DNA of 50,068 nucleotides, from the NCBI GenBank assembly GCA_030066015.1, contig JASJCL010000023.1, positions 1 through 50,068 on the forward strand, in the 5' to 3' direction. Under the pieces are notes generated by a model, which was not told where the DNA came from, did no database searches, and was given only the letters and a program-made list of their open reading frames with translations. This document shows, piece by piece, positions 33,363 through 42,883 of this stretch (the stretch's first letter is position 1; each line of letters starts with the position of its first letter). This DNA comes from Desulfosarcinaceae bacterium. Its GTDB lineage: Bacteria; Desulfobacterota; Desulfobacteria; Desulfobacterales; Desulfosarcinaceae. The translations under genes were made by a program, and so were the position numbers.

Positions 33363-35510
33363 ATGCGATCAACACATCCTATTTCGACTGACAAACTTCT
33401 CGCTAGAGAAGGCACCGGAACATCCGTTCAACCGCCAGACGCCGGTAACCAATCGCTGGATCTGCGGTTGCGCGAAATCACCATGCGGCTCGATCAACAC
33501 CTGTCTGCGCTTCAGCAGTACGAGAGCGACATGGATGGCGTACTGGTTGGCCAGGTGCAGAAATTGGCTGGTGCGTGTCAGGAACTTCAGCAACTGACCA
33601 CCGACTTGCGGCGGGAGCGTATCGAATGGACCCAGGGGCAGGCCGAAACTGTGGAAAAAGCGCGCCTCCTCAATATCATCTTTGATGCGATCCCCGATGT
33701 CCTCGGGGTGCTGGATACCAATCGCCGCGTATTGCGATACAACACCGCCGGTTATGAATTCATCGGAAGTCAGCCCCATGAGGTGATTGGCAAATGCTGC
33801 TTTGAACTCATGGGCCACAAAGCCCCTTGCGACCGCTGTCCAACCAAAGAGGCGTTGGAGACACGGCGGCCAGCACGTGCGGAAAAATACCTGGATGACC
33901 GTCAGCGCTGGATCGATGTGCGTGCCTACCCCATCCTCGATGACGATGGCGAGGTGCTGCGGGTCGTGGAGCATTTACGCGATATCTCCGAGATCAAACA
34001 GGCCGAAGCCGCCATTCGGGAATCGGAAGCCAAGTATCGTGCGTTGGTGGAGAATGCCAATGAAGCGATCTTCATCCTGCAAGAGGGGATCTTTAAGTTC
34101 CCCAATCGGCGGGCGATCGAATTGGCGCGTAAACACAAACTCCGCGTTCGTGAGACGTCCTTCCACAACTACGTGCACCCAGACGATCGCAAGATGCTGC
34201 TGGATCGGCATATGAAGCGCATCAAGGGCGAGCCGCTCTCCGACACCTGCCATTTTCGCATCGTGACCGAGGATCGGGCCATCATATGGATGGAGCTCAA
34301 CTCAGCCCTGATCCAATGGGAGGGGAAACCGGCGACCCTCAACTTTATGCGCGATATCACCCGTCAGAAAAAGCTCGAAAATCAGTTCAACGAGGCCCAG
34401 CGAATGGAGTCGCTAGGAACCTTGGCCGGCGGTATCGCTCATGATTTCAACAACCTGCTGATGGGGATTCAGGGAAATGTTTCACTTCTCTACATCGATG
34501 GAGAGGATGATGAAGCACTTTGTGCCAAGTTGCGCAGCATAGAGGAGTGTGTGGAGAGCGGGTCCCAACTGACCAAGCAACTCCTGGGATTCGCCAGGGG
34601 CGGTAAATACGTGGTCAAGCCCCTCGATCCCAACCAACTGGTGCGGTCATCGGTGGAGTTGTTTGGCCGCACCCACAAGGCGCTCAAAATGCATGGCAGC
34701 TTCGTCAAGGAGATTTGGACCATCGAAGCCGATCAGGGCCAGCTCGAACAGGTGCTCATGAACCTGTACTTGAACGCATATCAGGCGATGAATCAAGCGG
34801 GGGATATATACGTCAAAACCGACAACCTGGTTCTGGACGAGAAGGCGACCCGGCCTTACGAAGCGCCTGGTGGGTGCTACGTGGGCATTTCGGTCTCCGA
34901 TACCGGATGTGGGATGGACAAGGAGACGCTCCAGCGAATTTTCGAACCCTTTTTCACCACCAAGGAGATCGGTCGCGGCACAGGTCTTGGTCTGGCGTCG
35001 GTTTTCGGGATCGTCAAAAACCACAACGGCTTTATCACCGTGCAGAGCGAGGTGGAGCGGGGCAGTACCTTCACCATTCATCTGCCCGCCACCAATAGGA
35101 GGGTGGACACCGGTCGTCCGGCGCCGGAAACCATTCTACCAGGCGATGAAACCATCCTTCTGGTGGACGATGAGGATTACATCCTCGAAGTGGGCCGGCT
35201 GATGCTCGAGGGGCTGGGCTACACGATTCTGACCGCTGACTGTGGTCGCGCGGGGATGGAGATGTTCGAGGCCAACCAAGCGAAGATCGACCTGGTGATC
35301 CTTGATATGATCATGCCCGACGTTGGCGGCAGCGAGGTCTTCGACCATATCCGCAGTTTGCGACCCAATGCAAAAATACTGCTCGCCTCCGGCTACAACA
35401 TGGATTTCCAGGCCAGTTCGCTTCTCGGGCAGGGCTGTAACGGCTTCATCCAAAAACCATTCAATATTAAAACTTTCTCCACCAAGATCCGCGAAATCCT
35501 GGATGCCTGA
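33363..35510 (+). CDS. Cytosolic hybrid histidine kinase (PAS-PAS-HisKA-HATPase-REC)
   Basis: A 715-aa sensor kinase with no transmembrane segment from this start. A coiled-coil leader (about 25-110) precedes a first PAS domain (about 110-220), which has a cysteine-rich insertion, CCFELMGHKAPCDRCP. A second PAS domain spans about 230-345. The HisKA box GGIAHDFNNLL gives H360 as phosphorylated His. The ATPase has N-box NLYLNAYQAMN, DTGCGMDKET and GTGLGLASVFG. A C-terminal receiver domain has VDDEDYI and acceptor D648 in LVILDMIMP. The ATG at 33363 follows GGAG; earlier in-frame starts at 33177 and 33324 are possible. No response regulator gene is adjacent, so the output partner is unknown. Confidence 0.88.
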   Translation: MRSTHPISTDKLLAREGTGTSVQPPDAGNQSLDLRLREITMRLDQHLSALQQYESDMDGVLVGQVQKLAGACQELQQLTTDLRRERIEWTQGQAETVEKARLLNIIFDAIPDVLGVLDTNRRVLRYNTAGYEFIGSQPHEVIGKCCFELMGHKAPCDRCPTKEALETRRPARAEKYLDDRQRWIDVRAYPILDDDGEVLRVVEHLRDISEIKQAEAAIRESEAKYRALVENANEAIFILQEGIFKFPNRRAIELARKHKLRVRETSFHNYVHPDDRKMLLDRHMKRIKGEPLSDTCHFRIVTEDRAIIWMELNSALIQWEGKPATLNFMRDITRQKKLENQFNEAQRMESLGTLAGGIAHDFNNLLMGIQGNVSLLYIDGEDDEALCAKLRSIEECVESGSQLTKQLLGFARGGKYVVKPLDPNQLVRSSVELFGRTHKALKMHGSFVKEIWTIEADQGQLEQVLMNLYLNAYQAMNQAGDIYVKTDNLVLDEKATRPYEAPGGCYVGISVSDTGCGMDKETLQRIFEPFFTTKEIGRGTGLGLASVFGIVKNHNGFITVQSEVERGSTFTIHLPATNRRVDTGRPAPETILPGDETILLVDDEDYILEVGRLMLEGLGYTILTADCGRAGMEMFEANQAKIDLVILDMIMPDVGGSEVFDHIRSLRPNAKILLASGYNMDFQASSLLGQGCNGFIQKPFNIKTFSTKIREILDA

Positions 35511-35554
35511 GCATCTTTGCCGCCGTCGGCCGGCGCTTCAGGCCGTCGACGCGG

Positions 35555-36670
35555 TTATTTTCCGGCACCCACCGAAGCGCTGTTGTCAGCCGGTGTAAGC
35601 TTGGTCTCTGCAGAGACACCTGCACCTTCTGGAACGGCATAGGTGACGTGCCATCGATTCTCTCCGGCCAGATCGATCTGGACGGGACGGGGCAGGCGAA
35701 GGCGCGTCTCCTGCCGTGTCATCACCGGAAAGCCATAGAACTCATTGCGATGTCGCAAGGGTTTGCCCTTCGCCTGGCACATCTCTACGAAGGCCAAATG
35801 GTCTGCCAACCGTCTGTCGATGTGTTCGCTGGCCCTTCGGCGAAATGCGCCGGGATCGGGCAACAGGAGGCTGCCCATGGCCGGCTCTATCTCGTATCCC
35901 ACGCTGTTTCTAGCACAGATCATTGCCGCTTTAATCGTGGTGCCGGTTCCAAGGAAGGGATCCAGGACGGTGTCACCCTGGACGGAGTACATGAGGATGA
36001 GACGCAGCGCCAGCTCAAGTGGATAAGCGCCACTGCGAGCCCTCAATTGGGCATCGGCGAGTGTTTGACGGGAGCCCTTTATATCGAACCAGACGTCTGA
36101 AAACCAGCGGTTGCGTTCTTCCCAGAAGAAAGCGCTGTATTGCCTGCCACGTCTGCTTGCGGTGTCATTGAAGTTGCGTTTGCCCCCTTTGCGCAGCACG
36201 AGAATGAATTCATGCTCCAAGGTGACGTAGGCGCCGGCCGGCAGCATCCCTGACCCCATGAACTTAGTGGGCGCGTTGGTCTGTTTGCGCCAGAGAATCA
36301 GCGGTAGGCAGGTGAAACCGATCTTCTGAGCGGCAGCCAGGATACGGCTGTGGTTGGCATACAATTGGAAGTGGTGACCGCAGGTGCGGGTCGCATCGCC
36401 GATATTTATACAGGCCACTCCGCCGGGCACCAGTACCCGGTGAACCGCTTCCCAGACCGGGTCCAGACAGCGATGCATACGCTCCCAAGCCGCACGGCCA
36501 TTGCCTTCAGACAGCAGACGGCGGATGGTCTTGTCCTGCCGGCAAAAACCGTCGTCCCACATCTGAATCATGGGGTAGGGCGGCGAGGTGACGCATAGAG
36601 CGACACTTTCATCGGGCAGTTGTGCCATTGGTGCAGCGGGTGTGTAGTAGATGCGATGGTGGGTCTGCAC
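35555..36670 (-). CDS. Beta-class DNA methyltransferase (N4-cytosine or N6-adenine)
   Basis: A 371-aa site-specific DNA methyltransferase. The catalytic motif IV TSPPY (residues 28-32) comes before the AdoMet motif I DPFLGTGTT (237-245), the order that defines the beta class. Such enzymes methylate exocyclic amino groups. TSPPY is compatible with N4-cytosine methylation, though some N6-adenine enzymes have it. The GTG at 36670 is chosen because TGGAGAATCACC precedes it and family proteins start near this point; the frame stays open to 36784. No restriction endonuclease gene is next to it, so it looks solitary. It converges with the histidine kinase gene, and its C-terminal 60 residues are unlike other parts of the family. 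Confidence 0.87.
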   Translation of the reverse strand: MQTHHRIYYTPAAPMAQLPDESVALCVTSPPYPMIQMWDDGFCRQDKTIRRLLSEGNGRAAWERMHRCLDPVWEAVHRVLVPGGVACINIGDATRTCGHHFQLYANHSRILAAAQKIGFTCLPLILWRKQTNAPTKFMGSGMLPAGAYVTLEHEFILVLRKGGKRNFNDTASRRGRQYSAFFWEERNRWFSDVWFDIKGSRQTLADAQLRARSGAYPLELALRLILMYSVQGDTVLDPFLGTGTTIKAAMICARNSVGYEIEPAMGSLLLPDPGAFRRRASEHIDRRLADHLAFVEMCQAKGKPLRHRNEFYGFPVMTRQETRLRLPRPVQIDLAGENRWHVTYAVPEGAGVSAETKLTPADNSASVGAGK

Positions 36671-36787
36671 GGTGATTCTCCATTGCGAGTCGATGTGGAC
36701 CGTCAAATCGATGCCGTGGGCATAGCACGCCGATTCAGATTTGCATAGTGACCGTATTCGCGGTATCACCCCTTGCGGCGCCACAGC

Positions 36788-38245
36788 ATGCCGATTGACG
36801 ATCTTTCCGAGGAAAAGCGCTTGGACGCATCATTTCCCCCCAACAAGTGGGCCTATTTTCTGCTCGTCGCAGTGGGCGTCTTCATGTCCACGGTGGACTC
36901 CAGCATCGTCAATCTCGCCCTCCCGGTAATCATGGCCGATTTTACCCAACCCATAACGGTGATGGAGTGGGTGGTGATGAGTTACCTGCTGACGGTGTCG
37001 GCCCTTCTTCTCACCTTCGGCCGGCTGAGCGACTTGCGCGGTCGCCGCTGGGTGTATTGTCGCGGATTCCTGGTCTTCATCGTGGGCTCCTTGCTCTGCA
37101 GCGTATCCCAGAGTGTGTGGCTACTCATCGCGGCCAGAGCCTTTCAGGGGATCGGGGCGGCCATGCTGATGGCCTGCTCACCGGCCATTATCGTGGATGT
37201 ATTCCCCCCTGCGGAGCGCGGCCGCGCGCTTGGGATGGTGGGGACCGTCGTGGCGGCCGGGCTAACCACGGGACCCGCCTTGGGCGGCTATATTCTGGAG
37301 TATCTCTCCTGGCGCGCCATCTTTTATATCAATATACCCATCGGACTGGCGGCCTCTATTGCGGCCGCCCGCGCGCTCAAAGATGGACCAGCGGATGTGG
37401 TGCGACGGGAGCCCTTTGATTGGATCGGTGCCATCCTGCTGGCGCTGTGCCTGTGCAGCGCGCTCTACCTGATCTCCCATATCCAGAACCTGATGGGGAC
37501 GCCGCTTGCGGCCGCCGCTGTGCTTCTCCTCACGCTGCTGGCCGGGGCGGGCTTCATTTGGGTCGAAGGGCGTACCGCCCACCCCCTTTTGGATCTCTCC
37601 CTCTTCAGAATCCGTCTCTTCACGCTGCCGGTCATATCGGCAACCTTATTGTTTTGCGGCCTGTTCACCATCGTCTTCCTGAATCCCTTCTATCTCCTCC
37701 ATCCTGCAGGCTACACTGTTGAACAGGCCGGCCTACTGATGATGGTGCCCTTCGTCCTGCTCTTTGTCATCAGCCCCTTCTCCGGCGCCCTGGCCGACCG
37801 CATCGGTTCTCGTTTGCTGTGCAGCCTGGGCATGCTGCTGCTCGCCATCACCCTCTACGCGTTCAGCCGGCTGGACTCATCCGCCGGCAATATCGACCTC
37901 ATCTGGCGCCTGGCCTTGACGGGCCTGGGCATCGCGCTCTTTCTGCCGCCCAACAGCGCCGCCGCCATGGGCAGCGTACCCCCCAGCCAGCGGGGCACCG
38001 CTTCCGGAATGGTGGCCTCGGCGCGCAATTTCGGCATGGTTTTCGGCGTGGCGCTGGCGGGGACGGTGTTCAACCTGGTCTTTACCCATCTCAGCGGGGG
38101 GGAGAGTCTCAAGGTATTCCGGGCAGAATTGACCCCCTATTTCATGGCCGCTTACAGCGTGGCCATGCAGGTGGGCGGTGCCCTTGTCGCGGCAGGCGCG
38201 GTGCTATCCTATCTGAGAGGCCGGGACAAACCGTCGCGAAGATGA
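36788..38245 (+). CDS. MFS drug exporter, DHA2 (EmrB/QacA) family
   Basis: A 485-aa inner-membrane transporter with about 14 hydrophobic segments, as in DHA2 proton antiporters that export drugs or other amphiphilic compounds. Motif D1 is visible in FMSTVDSSIVNLALPVI after the first helix and motif A in GRLSDLRGRRWVY. A motif-C-like region follows (GTVVAAGLTTGPALGGYILE). The ATG at 36788 is preferred to a TTG at 36773. It starts 117 bases from the divergently transcribed methyltransferase. There is no membrane-fusion or TetR gene adjacent, so the substrate is unknown. Confidence 0.9.
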   Translation: MPIDDLSEEKRLDASFPPNKWAYFLLVAVGVFMSTVDSSIVNLALPVIMADFTQPITVMEWVVMSYLLTVSALLLTFGRLSDLRGRRWVYCRGFLVFIVGSLLCSVSQSVWLLIAARAFQGIGAAMLMACSPAIIVDVFPPAERGRALGMVGTVVAAGLTTGPALGGYILEYLSWRAIFYINIPIGLAASIAAARALKDGPADVVRREPFDWIGAILLALCLCSALYLISHIQNLMGTPLAAAAVLLLTLLAGAGFIWVEGRTAHPLLDLSLFRIRLFTLPVISATLLFCGLFTIVFLNPFYLLHPAGYTVEQAGLLMMVPFVLLFVISPFSGALADRIGSRLLCSLGMLLLAITLYAFSRLDSSAGNIDLIWRLALTGLGIALFLPPNSAAAMGSVPPSQRGTASGMVASARNFGMVFGVALAGTVFNLVFTHLSGGESLKVFRAELTPYFMAAYSVAMQVGGALVAAGAVLSYLRGRDKPSRR

Positions 38246-38323
38246 TGGTGCCAACCCGGAAAAGGGCGTCCGACGATTCTGCATAAGGAGGTGGGCGCTT
38301 TGAGCGGGGGCCGCGTCCCTCGA

Positions 38324-39349
38324 TCAGGCGGAGACCACCTCGCGGACACGATTCGCGAAGGCCTTCACCTGCTGTTCACTGGTGTCCCAGGCCGTCATCC
38401 AGCGGATCTCGTTGCGGGCCTCATCCCAGCGGTAGAAATAGTATTCCTTCTCGAGGATCCCTATGTGGTGGGGCGCGAGCTGGGCGAAAATGACGTTGGT
38501 CTCCACCTTCTGGGTGATCCTTACCCCGTCAAGTCCCTGTAAGTACTCCGCCAGAAGAGCGGCCATTGCATTGGCATGGGCAGCATTGCGGCGCCAGAGA
38601 TCCCCCTTTAGCAGGGCTTCAAACTGGCTGGCGATAAACCGCATTTTGGAGGCCAACTGCATGCCCTGCTTGCGCAGGTATTGAAAACCGGCTGCCAGTT
38701 CCGGCCGCAGGAATACCACTGCCTCCCCAAACATCAATCCGTTCTTGGTCCCTCCAAAGCTGAGCACATCCACGCCGACGTCGCGAGTGAGCTCCCCGAG
38801 ACGGCAACCCAGATGGGCGGCGGCATTGGCCAGGCGCGCACCGTCCATATGCAGATACATCTTCTTGCCGTGGGCCAGCGAGGCCAGGCTGCGGATCTCG
38901 GCGGGCCCGTATACCGTGCCCAATTCCGTGGCCTGGGTGATGGTAACCACTTTGGGCTGGGCGTGGTGTTCGTTTCCAAAGCCATGCAGGCGAGGGGCGA
39001 TGGACGCGCAGGAGAGTTTGCCATTGGTCGTCGGGACTGCCAGTAGTTTGGAGCCGTTAAACGCCTCAGGCGCACCACACTCATCCACGTTGATATGGGC
39101 ACATTCGGCACAGATGACGGCTTCGTGGGGACGCGCCAGGGCACGCAAGCCGAGGACATTGGCGCCCGTTCCCAAGAACACGAAGAACACCGCAATCTCC
39201 TCGCCGAAGTGCTCTTCAAAGACCTCGATGGCGGCGCGGGTGTGGGGGTCGTCGCCGTAGGCGCTGCAATGGCCCTGGTTGGCCGTATTTAGCGCCGCCA
39301 TGATGTCAGGATGTACCCCTGCGGTGTTGTCGCTGGCAAAGCTCTTCAT
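38324..39349 (-). CDS. Low-specificity threonine aldolase-like PLP enzyme
   Basis: A 341-aa fold-type-I PLP enzyme of the beta-eliminating lyase/threonine aldolase family, which cleaves threonine or allo-threonine to glycine and acetaldehyde. Visible are SDNTAGVHPDI at the N-terminus, AYGDDPHT, the cofactor Asp169 in LHMDGARLANA and the PLP lysine K202 in SFGGTKNGLM. The ATG at 39349 follows GGAGAGG; an in-frame extension upstream has no family character and was left out. It converges with the MFS gene. Length is normal (about 335-350 aa). Some family members act on other beta-hydroxy amino acids. Confidence 0.9.
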   Translation of the reverse strand: MKSFASDNTAGVHPDIMAALNTANQGHCSAYGDDPHTRAAIEVFEEHFGEEIAVFFVFLGTGANVLGLRALARPHEAVICAECAHINVDECGAPEAFNGSKLLAVPTTNGKLSCASIAPRLHGFGNEHHAQPKVVTITQATELGTVYGPAEIRSLASLAHGKKMYLHMDGARLANAAAHLGCRLGELTRDVGVDVLSFGGTKNGLMFGEAVVFLRPELAAGFQYLRKQGMQLASKMRFIASQFEALLKGDLWRRNAAHANAMAALLAEYLQGLDGVRITQKVETNVIFAQLAPHHIGILEKEYYFYRWDEARNEIRWMTAWDTSEQQVKAFANRVREVVSA

Positions 39350-40057
39350 CGCGGTGGACCTCTCCATCGTCGAATCGGGTTCGTTGGGATCTATCGCTTC
39401 TAGTGCGTCAGCCGCTTGAACTGGCCACAAGCGCCATCCGGTTCCGTGCAGAAAGATGGTTCTCTTTACCCGAATCGCCACCTCTTTGGCCAGCTTTCAT
39501 TGCAGGCCTGAACGGAAGGATGCCGCTTCCAGCCTAACCAGCCCCCTGATCCTTTGGAAATCCATAGCCGCTATGGAAAACTTACCCATGGCGGCAAGCG
39601 GATCCGCACGCCTCTTACCCCCTTCAAGATGGAGCGGTTCTCGATCTGATCGATGGTGCGCTCCGACGCCGGCTGCCATTGAGTGATTCCCGGTCGCACC
39701 AGAAAGCGTCGATTTCTGCAAAAGCGCCCGTGGTGAGACCGTGTCTACGTCTGGGATGCCGCGGACACCTGGTCTCCGTCCATCTTAAAAAGAGACCGCG
39801 CCGCCGCACCTGCCGAAGGGTGATACGTGGGTGCGGGCCAACCCAACCTGTCTGGATCGGCCGCCTGAGAGAAGGGGCCGCGGCTACCAAGGGAGTTTTG
39901 TCGGGGTCAGTGGGTCAGTTGACAAGCCAGAGGGTTTAGAATAGTGAACCCTGTTAAGGCGAATGTACAACGTCCTCGAATCGTTGGACCATTTAGCGAT
40001 TCCGACCATCCTTTCCACGCCCTGCAAGGGGGTAGGGCGAAGTGGGGCGCGGATCCA
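39350..40057. other. 708-base intergenic region upstream of the TetR-TRAP operon
   Basis: It separates the divergent threonine-aldolase and tetR genes. Short open frames on both strands (60-90 codons) show no ribosome binding sites, no motifs and overlap each other, so none is called. The right end holds a candidate promoter and operator, listed separately. The rest is unexplained. Confidence 0.5.
39919..39952 (+). promoter_or_regulatory. Candidate promoter and TetR-type operator of the TRAP operon
   Basis: A perfect -35 hexamer TTGACA (39919-39924) is followed 17 bases later by a weak -10 (TAGTGA, 39942-39947). An inverted repeat AGGGTT-N10-AACCCT (39931-39952) overlaps the spacer and -10, the usual place for an operator. 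The tetR start is 105 bases downstream. Autoregulation by the TetR protein is inference. Confidence 0.4.
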
Positions 40058-40783
40058 ATGACCGACAGATCCACTTTTCAGAAACTGCGTGAGGACGAAC
40101 GCGAGACCCGGCGCGAACTGATCATCGAGACCGCCATGCGCCTCTTCCGTAGGCGGCAGGTCAGCAAGATCGGCATGCGAGACATTGCCAAGGAGGCCGG
40201 CATATCTGCTGCGGCCATTTACCGCTACTTCCCAAGTCGGGACGATATTCTTGTCGAAGCCATCATCAAGCACATCCAGGCGGTGGAGGATCGGCTGGAG
40301 GAACATCGACTCGAGGGTCGCAGCAGCCTGGCGGAGCTGGCCATCGCCAGCGTGGACTATCTCATGGACCATGACAGCCTCTTTCAAATGATGGGGCATT
40401 TTATGGTCACCGGTAAGATCAAACCTCAGACCCTGACGAAGTTCAATACGGTCCAGCGCTACTTTTTCAACCTGCTTGACCAGATCAACGAGGAGGCGGG
40501 CTTGGGGGATCGCCATCGCCTTTACTCCCACGCCTTCTACGCTTCCATTGTCGGGGTGGTGATGACCTTCCGCAATTACCCGGGCCGCGACCGGGAGGAG
40601 ATCCGTCGTCATGTGCATCGCCTCACCCGTCTGGTCTCAGGTGCCTTTTTGCAACGTATGGCCACGGTTGGATCTGCCGCCGGCGACACAAGCCTCCCCT
40701 TGGATCTCTGCCCCGAGGAGATGGCGGATGCAGGCACCTTGTCCCGACTCAAGAAACGTCCGATTGGCAAGTCGGGTCGCTGA
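40058..40783 (+). CDS. TetR/AcrR-family transcriptional regulator
   Basis: A 241-aa regulator. The N-terminal helix-turn-helix spans about residues 15-65: RRELIIETAMRLFRRRQVSK, then IGMRDIAKEAGISAAAIYRYFPSRDDIL, a very typical TetR DNA-binding region (quoted in two parts around residue 35-60). The C-terminal ligand domain (about 70-210) is all-helical and unassigned. The ATG at 40058 is chosen; the open frame extends back to 39944 but has no family similarity there. It is the first gene of a unit with the TatT lipoprotein (22 bases on) and the TRAP transporter, so it probably controls that uptake system in response to its substrate or a metabolite. Confidence 0.9.
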   Translation: MTDRSTFQKLREDERETRRELIIETAMRLFRRRQVSKIGMRDIAKEAGISAAAIYRYFPSRDDILVEAIIKHIQAVEDRLEEHRLEGRSSLAELAIASVDYLMDHDSLFQMMGHFMVTGKIKPQTLTKFNTVQRYFFNLLDQINEEAGLGDRHRLYSHAFYASIVGVVMTFRNYPGRDREEIRRHVHRLTRLVSGAFLQRMATVGSAAGDTSLPLDLCPEEMADAGTLSRLKKRPIGKSGR

Positions 40784-40805
40784 CACGGCTGGATGGAGCC
40801 CCGCC

Positions 40806-41798
40806 ATGATCATCGCCACTTTTTTCCGCCACGCCGAATGGGCTACCGGTGTAAAGGCGATCCCACGCGCGCTCCTTATCGCCGCCCTTAGCGTTGGACT
40901 GCTGACCGGCTGCACGCCACGCCAAGCGATGGTCGAGCAATTCGGCAGCGTTGTGGAGACAGGTCTCGACCGCCTGGAGGAATCGGGGGACATCGATCTT
41001 GTGGCGGCGGGACTACCCGGTCAGATCACCTTGCTGGAAACCCTGCTGGCCAATGATCCGCAAAACGAGCGTCTACGGCTGCTGCTGGCGCGCCTATACG
41101 CCGCCCAAGGGCTGCTCTTCTTAGAACCGCTGGTGGAGGCGGCCGCCTGGCAAGTGGCCGTTCCCTGGGAGGACGTCGAAAAGCCCCCGCCCAGTGAGAC
41201 GCTGAAATCTCAGATGGCACGCGTCTCTCAAAGGGGTGCCCGCCACGCGATGGCGGTGCTGGAAGCGCGTAACCCCGGTAGCGCCGCTAAGCTTGCCAAT
41301 GTTCGGCAGATTGGGCCCTATCTTCAGGCGGCCGGGCCGGACGATGTGCCCGCGCTTTTCTGGTACGCCTTCAATTTGGGCGCTTGGATCCACCACCATC
41401 CACACGACCTCGGCGCTGTTGTGCAGGCACATGTGGCCGAGCGCATCATGAATCGCGTGGTAGCGCTTCAACCCGGCTACTATTACGGGTTTGCCCACCT
41501 TTTTTTGATTGCCTACTATGGGTCGCGCCCCCCCATGCTGGGCGGCGATCCCGCTACGGCCCGCAGACATTATGCGGAGTATCTCAAATGGCCCGAAGGA
41601 TCTCTCTCCTTGGCGGAGGTTTTCTACAGTCGCTATGTGCTAACCGCCGAGCAGGCGCGGGAAGACTATCTGCGCCGTTTGAAGCCCATCGCCGCGATGG
41701 CCATCGGTCCGGACACGCGGCTTTTCGAGGCGATGGCCATTCGGCGGGCCCAGCTCTATTTGGCGGCGGTGGACCGTCTCTTCGAACCGGACGAGTAA
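40806..41798 (+). CDS. TRAP transporter TatT-component lipoprotein
   Basis: A 330-aa lipoprotein of the TatT (TRAP-associated, TPR-fold) family. The signal peptide ends in lipobox LTGC with Cys36. The mature part is helical with TPR-like units (LETLLANDPQNERLRLLLA, about 75), a conserved WYAFNLGAWIHH segment and RHYAEYLKWPEGSLSLAE near the end. In Treponema, TatT forms a complex with the periplasmic TRAP solute-binding protein, and the family is thought to feed hydrophobic or organic-acid ligands to it. The gene lies 36 bases before dctP here, as expected. The ATG at 40806 follows TGGAGCCCCGCC. Confidence 0.9.
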   Translation: MIIATFFRHAEWATGVKAIPRALLIAALSVGLLTGCTPRQAMVEQFGSVVETGLDRLEESGDIDLVAAGLPGQITLLETLLANDPQNERLRLLLARLYAAQGLLFLEPLVEAAAWQVAVPWEDVEKPPPSETLKSQMARVSQRGARHAMAVLEARNPGSAAKLANVRQIGPYLQAAGPDDVPALFWYAFNLGAWIHHHPHDLGAVVQAHVAERIMNRVVALQPGYYYGFAHLFLIAYYGSRPPMLGGDPATARRHYAEYLKWPEGSLSLAEVFYSRYVLTAEQAREDYLRRLKPIAAMAIGPDTRLFEAMAIRRAQLYLAAVDRLFEPDE

Positions 41799-41834
41799 AT
41801 CCAACCATTGCATGAATAAATAATACTTAAGAAT

Positions 41835-42839
41835 ATGAATAAATTATTAAAAATAATTATTATAGCATTGATGGTGAGTGGTATTGGACCCAATGCGGTC
41901 CACTGCGCGACGCTCCTTAAAACCGCCGTTGTGATGCCCGAGGGGAGCACTTGGACCAAGATGCTCCACGAGATGACCGAAGAGATCGAGCGCAAGACAG
42001 CGGGTGCCGTCACCTTTCAAGTCTTTGCCGGCGGGATCAGCGGGGACGAACCGGACGTCATCCGTAAGATGCGGGTCAACCGCCTTCAGGCAGCCGGTTT
42101 CTCCGGTATCGGCTTGGGCGTACTGGTCCCCGAGGTGCGCGTGCTGGAATCGGTGCTCCTATTTCGCGACAATGACGAGGTGGATCGAGTTCGCGCCGCC
42201 CTGTTCGATGATTTCGCGCGCCGTTTCGACGAAAAGGGATATGTTCTGCTGGGGTTCTTCGAAGCGGGATTCACCTACCTCTACACCCGCAGACCCATCA
42301 ATGGGGTGACCGACCTGAAGAACACCAAAATGTGGATCTGGAAGGGGGACCAGATCGCCACGCGCTACGTATCTGCTCTGGGAATGGAGGCCGTTCCCCT
42401 CCATATGACCGATGTGAACACAGGTCTTGAAACCGGCCTCATCGATGGGTTTTACGCCCCGCCCCTTGCCGCCATGGCGCTGCAGTGGTTCGCTCGCGTG
42501 GGCTACGTTCTGGATTATCCCTTGGTGAACTCTTGCGGTGGCTTCTTGATCACTAAGCGTGCCTTCAACCGCCTCAGTGAAGACCATCGTCAGGTGCTGC
42601 GAGAGGTGGTCAGGGCCTATTGCGCCAAACTGGTTACGATTACACGGGTCGAAAACACTCAGGCCAAGACCCTGATGGCGAATGCCGGCTTGCGCTTCAT
42701 GCCGCCAACGGATGCGGTCAAGTCCTATCTGCATGGGGCTGCGGAAAGCGCTACCGCCATGAACATACCCGCCATCTATCCCCGTGGCCTCTACGAACGT
42801 GTGGCAGGCCTGGCTGCCGAAGGGCGATCGGCGCCCTGA
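41835..42839 (+). CDS. TRAP transporter periplasmic solute-binding protein DctP
   Basis: A 334-aa exported protein of the DctP family, the extracytoplasmic receptor of a TRAP transporter. A signal peptide (LLKIIIIALMVSGIGPNA, cleavage near HCA) precedes VVMPEGSTWTKMLHEM. Family landmarks include RVNRLQAAGFSGIG, the RPINGVTDLKNTKMWIWK segment with the substrate-binding Arg region, and ETGLIDGFYAPPLAAM. Substrate (C4-dicarboxylate, aromatic, sugar or amino acid) cannot be decided, but the TatT partner places it in the TatP/TatT subclass. The N-terminal codons are AT-rich compared with the rest. Confidence 0.92.
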   Translation: MNKLLKIIIIALMVSGIGPNAVHCATLLKTAVVMPEGSTWTKMLHEMTEEIERKTAGAVTFQVFAGGISGDEPDVIRKMRVNRLQAAGFSGIGLGVLVPEVRVLESVLLFRDNDEVDRVRAALFDDFARRFDEKGYVLLGFFEAGFTYLYTRRPINGVTDLKNTKMWIWKGDQIATRYVSALGMEAVPLHMTDVNTGLETGLIDGFYAPPLAAMALQWFARVGYVLDYPLVNSCGGFLITKRAFNRLSEDHRQVLREVVRAYCAKLVTITRVENTQAKTLMANAGLRFMPPTDAVKSYLHGAAESATAMNIPAIYPRGLYERVAGLAAEGRSAP

Positions 42840-42883
42840 GACGGCTGCCAACCTGGCCATCTCCTTGGAACCGGACCACCGCG

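Noticed and set aside
35511-35554. Possible terminator between the converging histidine kinase and methyltransferase genes
   Set aside because: GC-rich complementary segments are present (GTCGGCC/GGCC), but the pairing is imperfect and no clear T-run follows on either strand.
35555-36670. A complete restriction-modification system around the methyltransferase
   Set aside because: The neighbouring genes are a histidine kinase and an MFS transporter; no endonuclease or specificity subunit is present in the window.
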